Shown here piece after piece: positions 23,810-34,593 of a stretch of 64,000 bases of DNA. Numbering within the stretch: the first letter of the stretch is position 1; every line of letters starts with the position of its first letter. The translations under genes and the position numbers were made by a program. The notes beneath the pieces were generated by a model that was not told the DNA's origin, ran no database searches, and saw only the letters and a program-made list of their open reading frames with translations. The stretch covers positions 732,501 to 796,500 of the forward strand of contig JAVTLE010000005.1 of the NCBI GenBank assembly GCA_033439295.1, written 5' to 3'. The DNA comes from Deuterostichococcus epilithicus (lineage: Eukaryota; Chlorophyta; Trebouxiophyceae; Prasiolales; Stichococcaceae).

Positions 23810-24997
23810 GCCATCCTTCGCCCGTCGTCAGGAGTTGAGCTTCTTGCATGCCAGACCACCGGGGTGTGTGGCGGCCTCACGCAGCCGCAGCCTGTTGCCG
23901 TGTCCCCCCAGGAGCTGCTCAAGTGCAAGTGGTAATGCTGTTGCTGAGCGGAGGTGCTGACCAGGCATGATCAACGGAGCATGTGTGTGCCTGCAGCTAC
24001 TGTGAACGGAACAGCATCGGCGTGCAGAAGAAGGCTGTTGTCACCGAGGCGGCGGCCAAGGGGATGGCGTCAGGGCAGTAGTGAGGCAGCATGCAGCGTG
24101 AGATTGAGCGTGAGAGACTCCACATTGGTCATTGAGGGGCACGTAGCACAGCAAATTCACTATTAATTCGAGCTCTTTCTGAGCAGGAGGTTGCTGTTCA
24201 GGTGTTGGAGACCCGAATTGAAGACTTGCTTTGGCTGAAAAGGCATCTTGCCACCCCCGGATATATCCCACTTTGCGCCGGAACGACTGGACCCCCGACT
24301 TGAAAACAGCACTTGAACACTCAATACTACAGCAACAGCAGCACTTGAAGTCGATCAACGATACGAACTGCAATCGTCATCACACGCAGACATCGCGCGG
24401 CCATTCGAAGCAGACACTACAAGGTCAGTAGACTCTGATGTGCTTCGTCGACAACATCCTTGATCGGATGTTTTGTGAAAGTCCGATTGACTGCTGCTAA
24501 GAATGCGTCTCATTCCGGTCAGAGCTGCTGCATGCTGCTGCGACACGGCAGTTGCAGCCAGCTTCGGGTGCGCCTGTCGGACTGCCCTGTGGCCTGCTCA
24601 AGCGCTCCGGCCCGATTCATGCTGACTACTTTGATCGTTCACGGCTCAAAGCGGGTACCTTGAGGGCGGCGGAGAGGCTTTGCCGAGCGGTGCAAGGGTT
24701 TGCTGACGCAGCCGAATTGACCTCCGCACAAGCAAAATGGGGGCCCAGTCGGCACACCTCAACCGCAGACTCACTGTGTCATCTTCTGTAGAGCGAAGCG
24801 AGGTGCTTAGTCGGCTTTGTTGGTGGTGCAGGTCTCACGTTAAAGTGACCAAAAGCCCAAGCATCGCGAAGAGTGTAGGTACACGAGCCCCAGCATCCAG
24901 CCCTGCTGACCCTGTTGTTGTCAGTCGCAGGAGTCGCAGCAGCAGCTGCCCGCACGCCAGGCCAGTCGGACCAGGATCCGGAGAGGCTGCTCGGCTT
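23810..24997. other. Intergenic region, carrier to next (+) gene
   Basis: About 1.2 kb. The first part contains an orphan open segment with splice-like borders (23912-23931 and 23997-24081, reading ELLKCK then YCERNSIGVQKK and a stop) that joins neither neighbour in frame. The rest shows no coding signal and should include the promoter of the next gene. Confidence 0.5.
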
Positions 24998-27900
24998 ATG
25001 TCCGAGGGTCAGGCAGACAGCGAGCAGGCGCCTGCTCTGAGCAGCGGAGGCGACTCGCTGGGCGCAAAGGCAGTTCTAAGGGACGCTGTCCTGCCATCAC
25101 TGCCCAAGGACGTGCAGGACACCCTCGCAGCGCACCTCCTCGGCCCCAAGGTGAACTGGCTGTGCAGGTTGGCGCTGCCACTCCCTCGGCTGCAGAGCCG
25201 AGCAGCTGGCAAGCGGACTTGCGCCGTTGGCTGCAGGGCCTCTCGCAGCCCAGACCCCTGCTGCTGGCCACCTTCTTGCTGCGGCCTGGGCGGCTCGGCA
25301 CACGCGGCCTGGTGTGGCATGCAGCCGGGGTCTTATACGCTGATGCTCGTGGTGCAGGCGGGCAGCGTGAACCATGCTGACGCGCTCGTCACAATCCAGC
25401 TGGTGCTCGCCAAGGTGGAGGCGAAGGGTCTGCAGCCGCGCCACATGGCCTGGGAGTCCCTGGCATCTGCCATAGCGCTGCTCGCAGACACCTCGGTCGC
25501 GGCACTGAAGGCCCGCGCTCGATGTGGCTTCTCGCACAGGTAGCCACCCCCGCCCCCCCCTTCCTCCCTCGGCGCTCCGCTCTCCGGCCTGTGCAGACTG
25601 TCGATGCCTGCACACAGCAGCGAAAGTCGCACTCTCTTGAGGGTCCTCCAACTCTGTGCAAATGCTTCTCGGCAGCCGTCATGCGTCATGCATGCCCAGC
25701 AAGCGCGACTGGAAACTTTCTTCGCCAGGTCCCATGCTGCTGGGAGTCGTGCTGAGCACCGCAAATTGCGCGCACTCGCAGGGAGCTGTACTGGGCCGTG
25801 GAGCAGGATATGATGGGCTTCAACTGCGGCAAGACAACGGCGCGGCGCTTTGCGCGCTGCCTGCCGTGCGCGGTGGGCAAGCCCGGCAAGTGCGGCGGGC
25901 AGAGCGCGGCGTGGTTCTGCCGGCGGCGCCTCGCGGTGCTGGACACCCGCGGCGTGCCGCACGGCAGGAAGTCGGCCGCGCTGCGCGAGCACGGTGGGTG
26001 GTTGCTTCCTGCGACTCTGCGACCGCCCCACAAGCACTCGCGATCCTGACGCCCGGGACATGCAAACTCCCAATGCAGGTCTGCAACACAATGCAAGATT
26101 GCTGCACAGGAGCCATGACATCCACTGGTGACAGCCTTCCCAAACGGCGAGCTGATGCTTGGTGCCGATTGGTGGTGACCTACAGGCGCGGCGCTGCTGC
26201 CGAGCCGCAGTGAGGGTCACGCTCTGGCGCGCGGCCTGGACGCCGAGGGCAGGCCATGCGGCCTGAGCCGCAAGAGCACCTGCCCGGCGCCTGGCCCCGA
26301 GGTGCTGCTGCCGTCCATACACATCGTGCATCCACATGCGGCCGCACTGCAGGCGAACCTTCTCCAGCCAGAGGTGATCCACATCAGTGGGGCGTCGCTG
26401 ACCGGGCACGTGCACGGCTCCCGCTGCGCAGGAGGACGATTTCGTGAGCGCGTTCGACCGCATGACATGGTCGGACGCGCGGCTGAAGGGCGTCGCCGCG
26501 CATGACGACAAGTCGGAGACCTTTGTTGCACAGGCCCGCACGCTGCTGGACGCCTGCGAGGTGCCTTCCACACACTGCAGCACCTCTGCTCTCATTTGCG
26601 CTGGCACATTGCGTTGAGCTTGCAGAGCGCTCGTCTTGAGTGCGGGTCCTGAGAAGCAGATGTCCTGATCGCCAGGCCCAGCTTGGCATTGAAACGTTTG
26701 AGCTCGACAAGCTCAAGGTTGAGCTTGGATGCCGCTTCCTGTTGGCAGGAGATGAGCGCCGCCGACAAATGGCAGGAGGTCAATGTCGCGACCACCAAGC
26801 GCTATGTCGGCTGCCTCAAGCGCCTGGCTGGCAAGGTACCCCACCTCACTTCACACGCTGGCTTTGGGTCTTTCCAGGCTGGCACTGTTGCACTGTTGGA
26901 AGGCGGATCTGTTTTAGTTGACGTGCGGGTGCTGTCCTGTGTGGGTGGCAGGATAGATAGCACTTGGCCTTCGAACATCTCCCACACCTCGTCACCTCCT
27001 GGCTTGTCAAGCATCCTGGCACAGCCTGGATGCAGTCGAGGGACCGGGCGCTGCAAGGGGGTCTTCTGATCGGTCGTGGGCAAGGGACCTAAGTTGTTCC
27101 TTTCCACGGTGATGCGCAGGACAGCAACAAGCGCAAGATGGCAGAGCGGGCTCACGGCGAGCTGGCGCCCGCCACAATGGCGGAGCTGCAGACCACGGAG
27201 CTCAAGCGCTGGCCCGACTTCGCCTTCCTCATCGGCGGCGCCGAGCCGGGTGAGGGCCTCCCAGCCGACTTGTCCTTGAGACCGCATGCCTCGTGTCATG
27301 CTCTGCCTCGAGGGAGCCGATCATGCTTGCTGCCCCGCGCGCTCGTCATAGGCTGGGCGACTGTGTTCACCGTGTGATGCCTCTGAATATGCGCCGGGCA
27401 GCGGCGGCGTGCCGCGACTGGTCGGGCTGCAGCCTTTGCCGACCTGTGCGTCTGCTTGGGTGCAGACATGTGCCTGCCCAAGGAGCTGCAGGCGCGGTCC
27501 GCATGCTTTTTGAACGACGCGACGCGCGCCTGGGCTGCCGAGATGCAGCCCTCCGCCTTTGGCATGCCGCCGTGGCACGTCCGCAGGTACAATGCTGTCG
27601 CACGGAGCAGCAACCTGGATGAGCTCATCAAACATCAACGTGTGCATACGCCGGGGATGAAGCTCACCTGCCCTCGAGTGGCATGCATGAGAAGGAATGC
27701 ATTGCATGTGCAGCGTTGTGCCTTCCAAAAGCTGACGGTGCGACGCTCCTCGCACGCTGCAGCAGTCAGCAGCAGCCCAAGGCTGGCAAGGACGGGCCTG
27801 CGCCAAAGCGGCAGCGCCTGCCTGGCAGCCGCGCCCCGGAGCTGTCCTCGTCCTCAACCGCGGAGCTGTCGACCGCCAGCCTGCTAGGTGCGTGTCTCGG

Positions 27901-30001
27901 CGGCGAACCCGAGCCCGCGCCCGCTTGTTTTCATCGACCCGTCCGCTGGCTTCGGGTCAGCCTTCCAGGCGGAAAGAAAGTGAAGCGCGGCTGCAGGGCT
28001 GCATGGCCGCAGAGTGGCAACTGTGAGCCCGACTGCACACCGTGTCGGCCAGTCGCCTCGTCTCGATATCTCCCATCAGCACATGTACATCTTCCCCCAA
28101 ACACCCCATGCTGTTGCATGTGCACTGCAGATACCAGCCAGCTGAGGGCGCCGTCCGGCGGAGGAGGCTGCTCCAGCCTGTATGCTCAGCTCAGCTGCCG
28201 CACCGGGGTCCCGCATTCGCAGCCCACGACGCCCGAGCTGTCTACCACAAGCATCTGCCAGCCGGCCAGCGGCTCGGCCGGCGGCCCAGACGGCATTGCC
28301 GCAGCCGACGGCGGCGCCGACGGCGCCAGCAAGCGGCGCTGGCAGGCGCCGCGGGCCAGCTACGGCGGCCAGCCGGCGCACGACAGCAGCAGCAACGCTG
28401 TGGGCCTGGGCGGCAGCGAGGCGCCAACGCCGTCGTCGCCGCTGTCACCAGCGCGCCGTGACGTTGGCGTCAGCTTCGACGGTCGCGGCACCGCAGCACA
28501 TGATTTGCTCGGCAGCCTCGTGGCGCCGCGGGATGGGCGGCTGGCGTACAGCAGCCTGCTGTCGGAGCCGGGCCAGCACAGCCTGTTTCCCACCGGCGAG
28601 GCCTTCCGGTTGTTCGAGCAGGGCGCCGGGCGCCTCGCTGCCAGGCCGCCAGCGAGCGCCGTGCCCCCAGCCAATGCTACAGCGCCCCCTGTAGCCGCCG
28701 CACGCCCATTCGGCGGCAAGGCGCCGCGCTCGGCCTTGTCGGGCTCGGTGTACGCTGAGCTCCGCTTGGCGGTGAGTGGACCCGGCGGCGGCAGCGGCGG
28801 CGGCCGCATCGGCACCGCCGGCTGCGTCGGCGGCGGCGGCTGCGACGGCGGCTGTGGCAAGCGCGTCGACCCGGCCTCCTCCGACTCGGACGCGCTGTCG
28901 ATGAGGGGCTGCCAGCTGCCGGGCTGCCCTGCCGGCGTGAAGCGCGAGGCCTGCTGCCCGTCGCTGCACATCCCATCGCTGCAGACAAGCATCGGCCAGC
29001 ACCCCGGCACGCACCAGCTGCACGCGCCGCCGCCGCCGCCGGGGCTGCACCACTCACACTCCGCGCAGCTGCTCAGTGCGCCGCACGGCTTTGCTCGCCA
29101 GCACAGCCTGCAGGACCTCGCCACAGCGGCGCAGCGGTCGACTGGTTTTGGCGGCGGCACGGGCCTGGACTTTGGGTCTGCGCCCGGCATGGCCACTTCC
29201 GGCCTGGCTGCCGCGGGCTTCGGGACTTCGCCGGCCAGCGACCTGGCGCACGCCGGCTTCGGCTCGACCAGCAGCCTCGCATCTGCCGGCTTTGGCGACT
29301 ACAGCTCCGGCGGAGGCTTCCCCGCGGCCGGCCGGCCNCCCGNCGGCCCGGGNTCTGCCGCCAAGGCGCACCGCCTCGGGTCGACGGCGCTCGCGCCCGC
29401 GCCGTCGGCCGACCTCTCCGCCTGGCGCCTGGACATGGGTCTGGGGAGCAGCAGCGCCGGCGCTGGGCCGAGCGACNGCGGCGCCGGCCNCNGCAGCGGC
29501 GTNGGGCCNAGCCCCGCGCCGGCGGACACCACGGCCGCCGACGACTCCGCCATATTCGACGGCTACCTGGACGATCTGCTCACCTTTGATGAGATGCTGA
29601 TGCCAGAGGCCGGCGGGTGGGCGGACCCCGACCGGCCCGAGTCACGCGGCGCGGGGCCGGGCCATCATGGCTTTGGCGGCGACGACCTCGGTGGAGCACT
29701 GTGTTCCGACTGCTGGTGCGGCATTGCCCGCTGCCAAATGCGCTCCCCCTGCTGCTGCGCCATTTCTCTGCTGCGTTGGCCTCGCATGCAGGGCGTGAAA
29801 TGCACCACATTGTTGTAAGTGTCTGCAGCCATCTGCGGCTGGAAACTAGCCATGGTGGTGGAAGTTGTGGCGCATTATAAACGTCTCCTCGTCGTGCGCA
29901 GGGGCAAGGAGGAGGGATGCCCCGCCTGCCAGCGGTTTCTGGAGGAGCTGCTGCGGCCGACCAGCCCCACGCCGCACAAGCCCGCTGCTTTTGCCGCCTG
30001 A
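24998..30001 (+). CDS. Unidentified putative nuclear regulator
   Basis: I do not recognise the family. Eleven exons: 24998-25150, 25358-25539, 25782-25997, 26211-26301, 26432-26560, 26749-26835, 27120-27249, 27466-27586, 27763-27887, 28131-29700, 29902-30001; 967 codons plus stop. The first ~400 residues look folded and helical (AVLPSLPKDVQDTLAAHLL, DDFVSAFDRMTWSDARL). They include a Cys/Arg cluster around residues 126-160 (FARCLPCAV, GKCGGQ, WFCRRR) that could be a small metal-binding or DNA-binding module. A basic PAPKRQRL near residue 380 may be a nuclear signal. A 1.57-kb exon encodes a Ser/Gly/Ala-rich region with repeated AGFG motifs, ending near residue 890 in an acidic-hydrophobic patch (FDGYLDDLLTFDEML) resembling a transcription activation domain. 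A nuclear regulatory role is inference. Several N bases lie in 29338-29508. Confidence 0.65.
29338..29508. other. Ambiguous bases in coding exon
   Basis: Seven single N bases fall at 29338, 29343, 29353, 29477, 29490, 29492 and 29504 or within a base of these, in a Gly/Ala-rich GC-extreme part of the unidentified regulator's large exon. They leave several residues undetermined but do not shift the frame, which stays open to the stop. Other N bases lie in ATR exon 35 and in introns near 19195 and 59136. Confidence 0.9.
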
Positions 30002-31021
30002 GCCCCGCTAAACGCGGCTCGCTCCGGCTGCGCCCCTGACGCTGCGCATCCGGCCATCAAGAAGACTCCATGTCGGGAGCCACGCACATTCGCGCACGCT
30101 GGGGTGCTGGCACCATATGCAGCACACAGCCAGCGGCGGCATCTGCTTCGTCTGGCAGCGGCGCTGGGTGCTGCCGCAGGGCTGGCAGCGTTGCTGGACC
30201 CTCGCCGGCAATGAGTTAAACATTGTACATTAGGATCTGCGTCATGGGGGTTTGGCATTGACTCCACGATTGAATCACCCCTCTGCAAATTGCAGGCGAT
30301 ATGGGGTGCAGAAACGAGAGCCAAGTCCTGATTCGAGCAAAGCTGTTTCGATCCGAAGTTTTGGCAGATGTGCTCAAACCTTTTGCCACAGGGTTGCGCT
30401 CATCGCAATCCAAGGAGTTTTCGCACCACCTTGGATTTGATGTTTTGCGTCTGTCGCGGCGGGCCACAATGTCGCATGCCCAACCGGTGGTGCACTCGCT
30501 GCTGTTTTGGCGTTGCTTCTCACTGGCTGCACCCATTTACTTACTGTGTGTGTGCGCGCCACTCTGCTTGGCCGATCCGTCTCACCGTCGGAATGATTTT
30601 GATGGCAAACGGCTTTATGAAGCCCGGCGCCCTTACTCAGAGGACGCCATAAATGTAATTCAGAAAAAGGAAAGTTAATGCTAGTTTCACACATAGGTAT
30701 CACGAGATGCTTGCTGCTGGAGTTACAATGCGTCCACTTGCTGAGACGTGCTATAACTGTTGCGAGTGACGCACTGCAGACACCAGTTTCCACGGCAGTG
30801 ATGCAGCCAATACGTGATAACTGCAGTGCTAGCTCAGGCTGCTTGATGACGACAGAAACACCTTCCCTTTTCGACTGCCAGCCCTGCTGTCACCTCGTCG
30901 TCTTGTAGCTCTGCAAGCACACAAGCAACAGTCGGTACCCAGTGTCAAGATGCTGCAGCCAGTGCAACCGTTGATTGGCAGCCTGCCCTTACCTGTTCAG
31001 CAATTCTACGCGCCGCTGCCC
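30002..31021. other. Convergent intergenic region
   Basis: About 1 kb lies between the stop codons of the unidentified regulator (+) and TyrRS (-). It is noticeably more AT-rich than the flanking exons. A 125-codon open frame at 30301-30678 (+) has no recognisable domain or support. Otherwise nothing was seen. Confidence 0.6.
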
Positions 31022-34000
31022 TCAGCTGTTCAGCATTTCGACATTCACCTTGACCTTCTTCAGCAGCTCCTTGGCGGCGGGGTCGGTGTCGAAGTGCTCC
31101 CGGACCGGCTTCAGGATGGCGTTGATGGCCACTGTCAGCGCCGGCTTGAGATCGCCTGCGGGCGCAGGTGCAGGCTTAGATGACATGGAAACCGCCGCGC
31201 AGGCGTCTGCCAAGCAGCATCGAAGATCCACAGATCCACCAGCTGGCCGCTGCAGTGAAGGCCACTTGTCGGGCAGCCAGCATTGGCGACCGCGTCACAA
31301 GGGGGTCGCTTCCTAGCCAGTTGCCGCGGTGCGCGGGGCGTCAGCACAGCAGGACCGCAGCACTCACCTGGATGCAATGCGCCCGACGCGTAGTCTGCTG
31401 CCAGCTCTGCATAGGCGGCGTAGGCCCTGCACCACAGCAGCGCTAAAGCTGTGGCCGTGAAGGCTGACGTTCGACAGCTGCACACCGCCTGACCCATTAC
31501 ATACCAGCTGCATGCCGGGCCCGTCGCCATGTCTGGGTGCCTTTTAAATGTTAAAGGCACATGATGCAAGCGAGACCTGTCAGGGACACAGCTGCAGGCA
31601 GAGCAAGCGACTGCAGGGTGCACAGAGGGCTGCCGATGTGCACATAGCAGGGGGTGGCCGGGCGGTCGCACTTCTCGCCGCCGGCCTCGGGCTTGCGCGA
31701 CACCGCCAGCCGCCCAAACCAGGGAAAAACCACCAGCTTGGCGTACGCGAGGCACGGGTTGCCCTCCACCTGCCAGAACCACGGGCGAGCTCAGCGTCGA
31801 GCGTCGAGGGCAGCGAACACAGGCCGCGCTTCCTCAAGAAAGGTGGCGCGGGACCCGTCCGCGGCATGGCGCGGTGGACGTGAAGCTGGCGGCTCCTGAA
31901 CCCTGCACCCTGCAGCGGGGCGCCTGCCTGCCAGATCGGGTGCTTGTTCGGGTGGGCACCGTTGGACGGGACTCGTGCCGCGGGCGGGGCCCGCACCTGG
32001 CCGGGCGGGCAGAAGGCTTTCTTGATCTTGGTCTTGACATCTGTCTCACTGTCCTCCATGAAGATGGCCGACGCCGGGTCGCTCTTCGACATCTTCTCCT
32101 GCCCCTGCAGCGGCAGAAACCACGGGCCCTGCTCACGGGTGGCTGCCGTGGGCGCCCAGGGACTCTCGCAACGCCGGGTCGCTCCTCGACATCCCTCCTC
32201 CTGGCCCGGCAGCGGTGGAAGCCCACGCTGTTGCTAGCAGGGGCTGCAGGTGGCTGCTGTGGGCGCCTGGGGACTCTTTTGATGCCGGTTCGCACTTTGG
32301 CGGTTTCTGTCGATCCTGCAGCATCGCGTTCAGCCCACGTGTTGCTGACATGCTGCTGTCATGCCGCCGACGTATCGCTGTTGGGCAGTAGAGGCAAATA
32401 ACCGCGGCATTGGCCGGGACTTGCCCCAGCCTCAGCAACACACAACAGCTGTGCACAGGAGCGCGCTCTGGCACAGCAGGAAGCAGCTCGCGAGCTTGCC
32501 GGCGCCACGCGGGCGGCAGACTGTGTGTCGTGCGGGTTGACATCCTGAACCCTGTTGCTTGGAGACGCCCTAGCAGGCGGCAAAGCCCAAGACCCAAAAA
32601 TTCTACCTGCAGCAGGCCGGGCATCATGGGGTGCGACAGGATGACGGGCTTGAGCTTGCGCTTGGGCTGGCACACGTCGCAGTACTCCCGCGCCAGCATG
32701 TTCACCTTCCGCTGGTCCATGCCCAGCTGGCAGATGTCCGCCTGCACACACAGCTTGCCGCAGCAGATGAGACCAAAGTGCTGCCGTTGCGGTTGACACT
32801 TCGCGTCACCCCTGCGGGATACTGTGTTTGGACAGCAAGCCAATTTGCAGGACTGCGTTGGTGCCTGCTGCGCGCCTCCCGAAACTATGACATCGTTATG
32901 CCGACCGTGGAGCAAGCCGCCTGTTGTGCGGGCATCGCCGCCAGGGCCGCACCTTGAGGAAGAAGATGTCGGCACATTGCATGCACGGGTAGAAGATCTG
33001 GGCGGCCGACATGTCGTCGCTCTCGGAGCGCCCCATGATCTGGCCGCAGCGCACGATGCGCTTCAGGTTGTTGCGCCGCGCCACGTCCATCACCAGCGGC
33101 CAGTACTCCGCCGCCCGCCTGGGGTCCAGGAATTTTCAGGGATTTTGACGCCCATGGGACATCTAACACGGTCCTGCACCGACAGTGAACCCCCAGCCCA
33201 AACGAAGGCTCTGAGAACACCCTGCATGTACGCCCGCTCATGAGGAGGCGGCGCGCTCACGAATTGATCTCCTCGGAGGCGCTGATGAACTGCACGCGCT
33301 CCATGTCCATGCCGACCGCCCTCCAGATCTCTACCATGTACCGGCCCACCACCTGGATCTTCTTCAGGTCGCCGCCCATCTTGTTGTTCAGCTGCGCAAA
33401 GTAGTCCGCCACCCTGCACAAGGCTTGACAGGCTTATCCAGTCCAGATGAGTCCTGTAGGGCAGTCGCCGCGGTTTGCATCACATGCTGCCCTGCACAAG
33501 CCGTGACAGGCTCATCTAGATGGGTCATGTAAGACAGTTGCGCGCAGTTTGCATTACATCGCAGGGTGTCACTGGGGAGTGAGCGTGTCAGCTCGCCGCT
33601 GCAGCTGCCTCCGATGCATGTGGGCAGACCAGCTGTGGACGCACCAGAACTTGAACGTCACGCCGCATCGCGTCAGCTTGTTCACGTTGAGCGCCTTGAG
33701 CACTCCCTGCATGATCAAGACTTGCGTGATATGGTGGCAACCGACGCCGTCCACTGCCGACCATGAAATGTCCGACGTCGTTTGGCAGCACACCACGCCC
33801 TGAGCCAACACGCACCTGTGCGATGTGCATGCGGCCCGATGGCTCGAAGCCGTCGTACGCGACGATGCTTGGCTTCTTGTCCAGCAGGTTTCTGAGCTCA
33901 TCCTCTTGTATGCACTCCTCCGCTATGCTCCTACAAAGCTTGAACTTGTCGTCCAGCGTCAGCCTGCGGGCATGCATGGCGGCTCGTCAAAATGTAGCCG

Positions 34001-34233
34001 GATGTTAGAGGATAGAGGTTGCTCTGACGCATGATCTGACAACATGGACGCAAGTGTGGGCTCGTTCGTGCTCACTCTGAGGCGGATTTGGTCATGAGCT
34101 CCGACAGCCTGTTTGTGACGTCCGACAGGTCGTCGGCCACTGCAGAGACCTCAGGCTGCGCCGCTGCATTGTCCTGGCTATTGCTGGGCGGTTCTGCAGC
34201 CTGTGAGGGAGCTGCGTCTGCCACATCAGCCAT
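31022..34233 (-). CDS. TyrRS: Cytosolic tyrosyl-tRNA synthetase
   Basis: Class I synthetase that charges tRNA-Tyr with tyrosine. Ten exons: 34233-34076, 33963-33816, 33706-33645, 33413-33261, 33118-32953, 32741-32607, 32104-31997, 31769-31624, 31426-31368, 31155-31022; 422 codons plus stop. The first ~53 residues are a non-conserved acidic Ala/Ser extension. The catalytic fold follows: YDGFEPSGRMHIAQ (HIGH-equivalent, ending at residue 102), FAQLNNKMGGDLKKI, IMGRSESDDMSAAQI, YPCMQCADIFFLK, ICQLGMDQRKVNMLAREY and the KMSKS loop QEKMSKSD (residues 278-282). It ends in the short helical domain of plant and archaeal-type enzymes, with no EMAP-like extension. The exon 8 donor is uncertain: phase requires the one at 31624, which adds about nine residues plants lack. 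Shares a 360-nt divergent promoter with ATR. Confidence 0.95.
32071..32280 (-). repeat. Tandem duplication across TyrRS exon 7 acceptor
   Basis: Two adjacent units of ~100-110 nt (32071-32167 and 32171-32280) share ACGCCGGGTCGCTC, CTTCGACAT/CCTCGACAT and GGTGGCTGC.GTGGGCGCC. The first includes the start of exon 7 with the KMSKS codons and its acceptor. The second is a diverged copy lying wholly in the upstream intron. Confidence 0.9.
33412..33563 (-). repeat. Tandem duplication at TyrRS exon 4 acceptor
   Basis: Two units (33412-33489 and 33490-33563) share CCCTGCACAAG, TGACAGGCT.ATC and GTTTGCAT.ACAT, an offset of 78 nt. The first unit begins at the acceptor of exon 4 (CTGCAC is the reverse complement of GTGCAG). 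The duplication therefore copied the splice site into the intron. Confidence 0.88.
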
Positions 34234-34593
34234 GGTCGGCGGCTGAATCTCGCCGCTGGTGTCGCAGCGTTGATCGGAGACTCGCGCTTGCGACTTCAGA
34301 CAACAAGTGCAACCATTGCATGCTGCTGCGGCTAGCTCAAAAGTGCTTAAGGTCTTCACGCTGAAAATTGCCGACCCTTTTCATGTCGGAAGTCGTGACT
34401 CGCATGCTGTGCTCGAGCGCAACTCTGCCGCATTGCTGCGACCGAACCGCCCTTGGTTTCGCGGCAACATTGATGCGGCATATGCATGAATGTGAGCACG
34501 TCCAGTCCACAATCACTGCGGAAAGCCGACATGTTTCAGTTGCAGCTGTTGTGAAGGATCGTGCGCAAAGGCTTGCAATCTGGACTTGCCATC
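34234..34593. promoter_or_regulatory. Bidirectional promoter, TyrRS / ATR
   Basis: Only 360 nt separate the start codons of TyrRS (-) and ATR (+), the tightest divergent spacing in the window. Both promoters and 5' UTRs must share it. I see no clear TATA box. Confidence 0.6.

Noticed and set aside
28360-29196. 278-codon open frame on the - strand
   Set aside because: It mirrors the Gly/Ser/Ala-rich exon of the unidentified regulator; Pro/Ala-rich text only.
30301-30678. 125-codon open frame in the convergent spacer
   Set aside because: No recognisable domain, no conservation evidence, and a position in probable 3' UTRs; not enough to call a gene.
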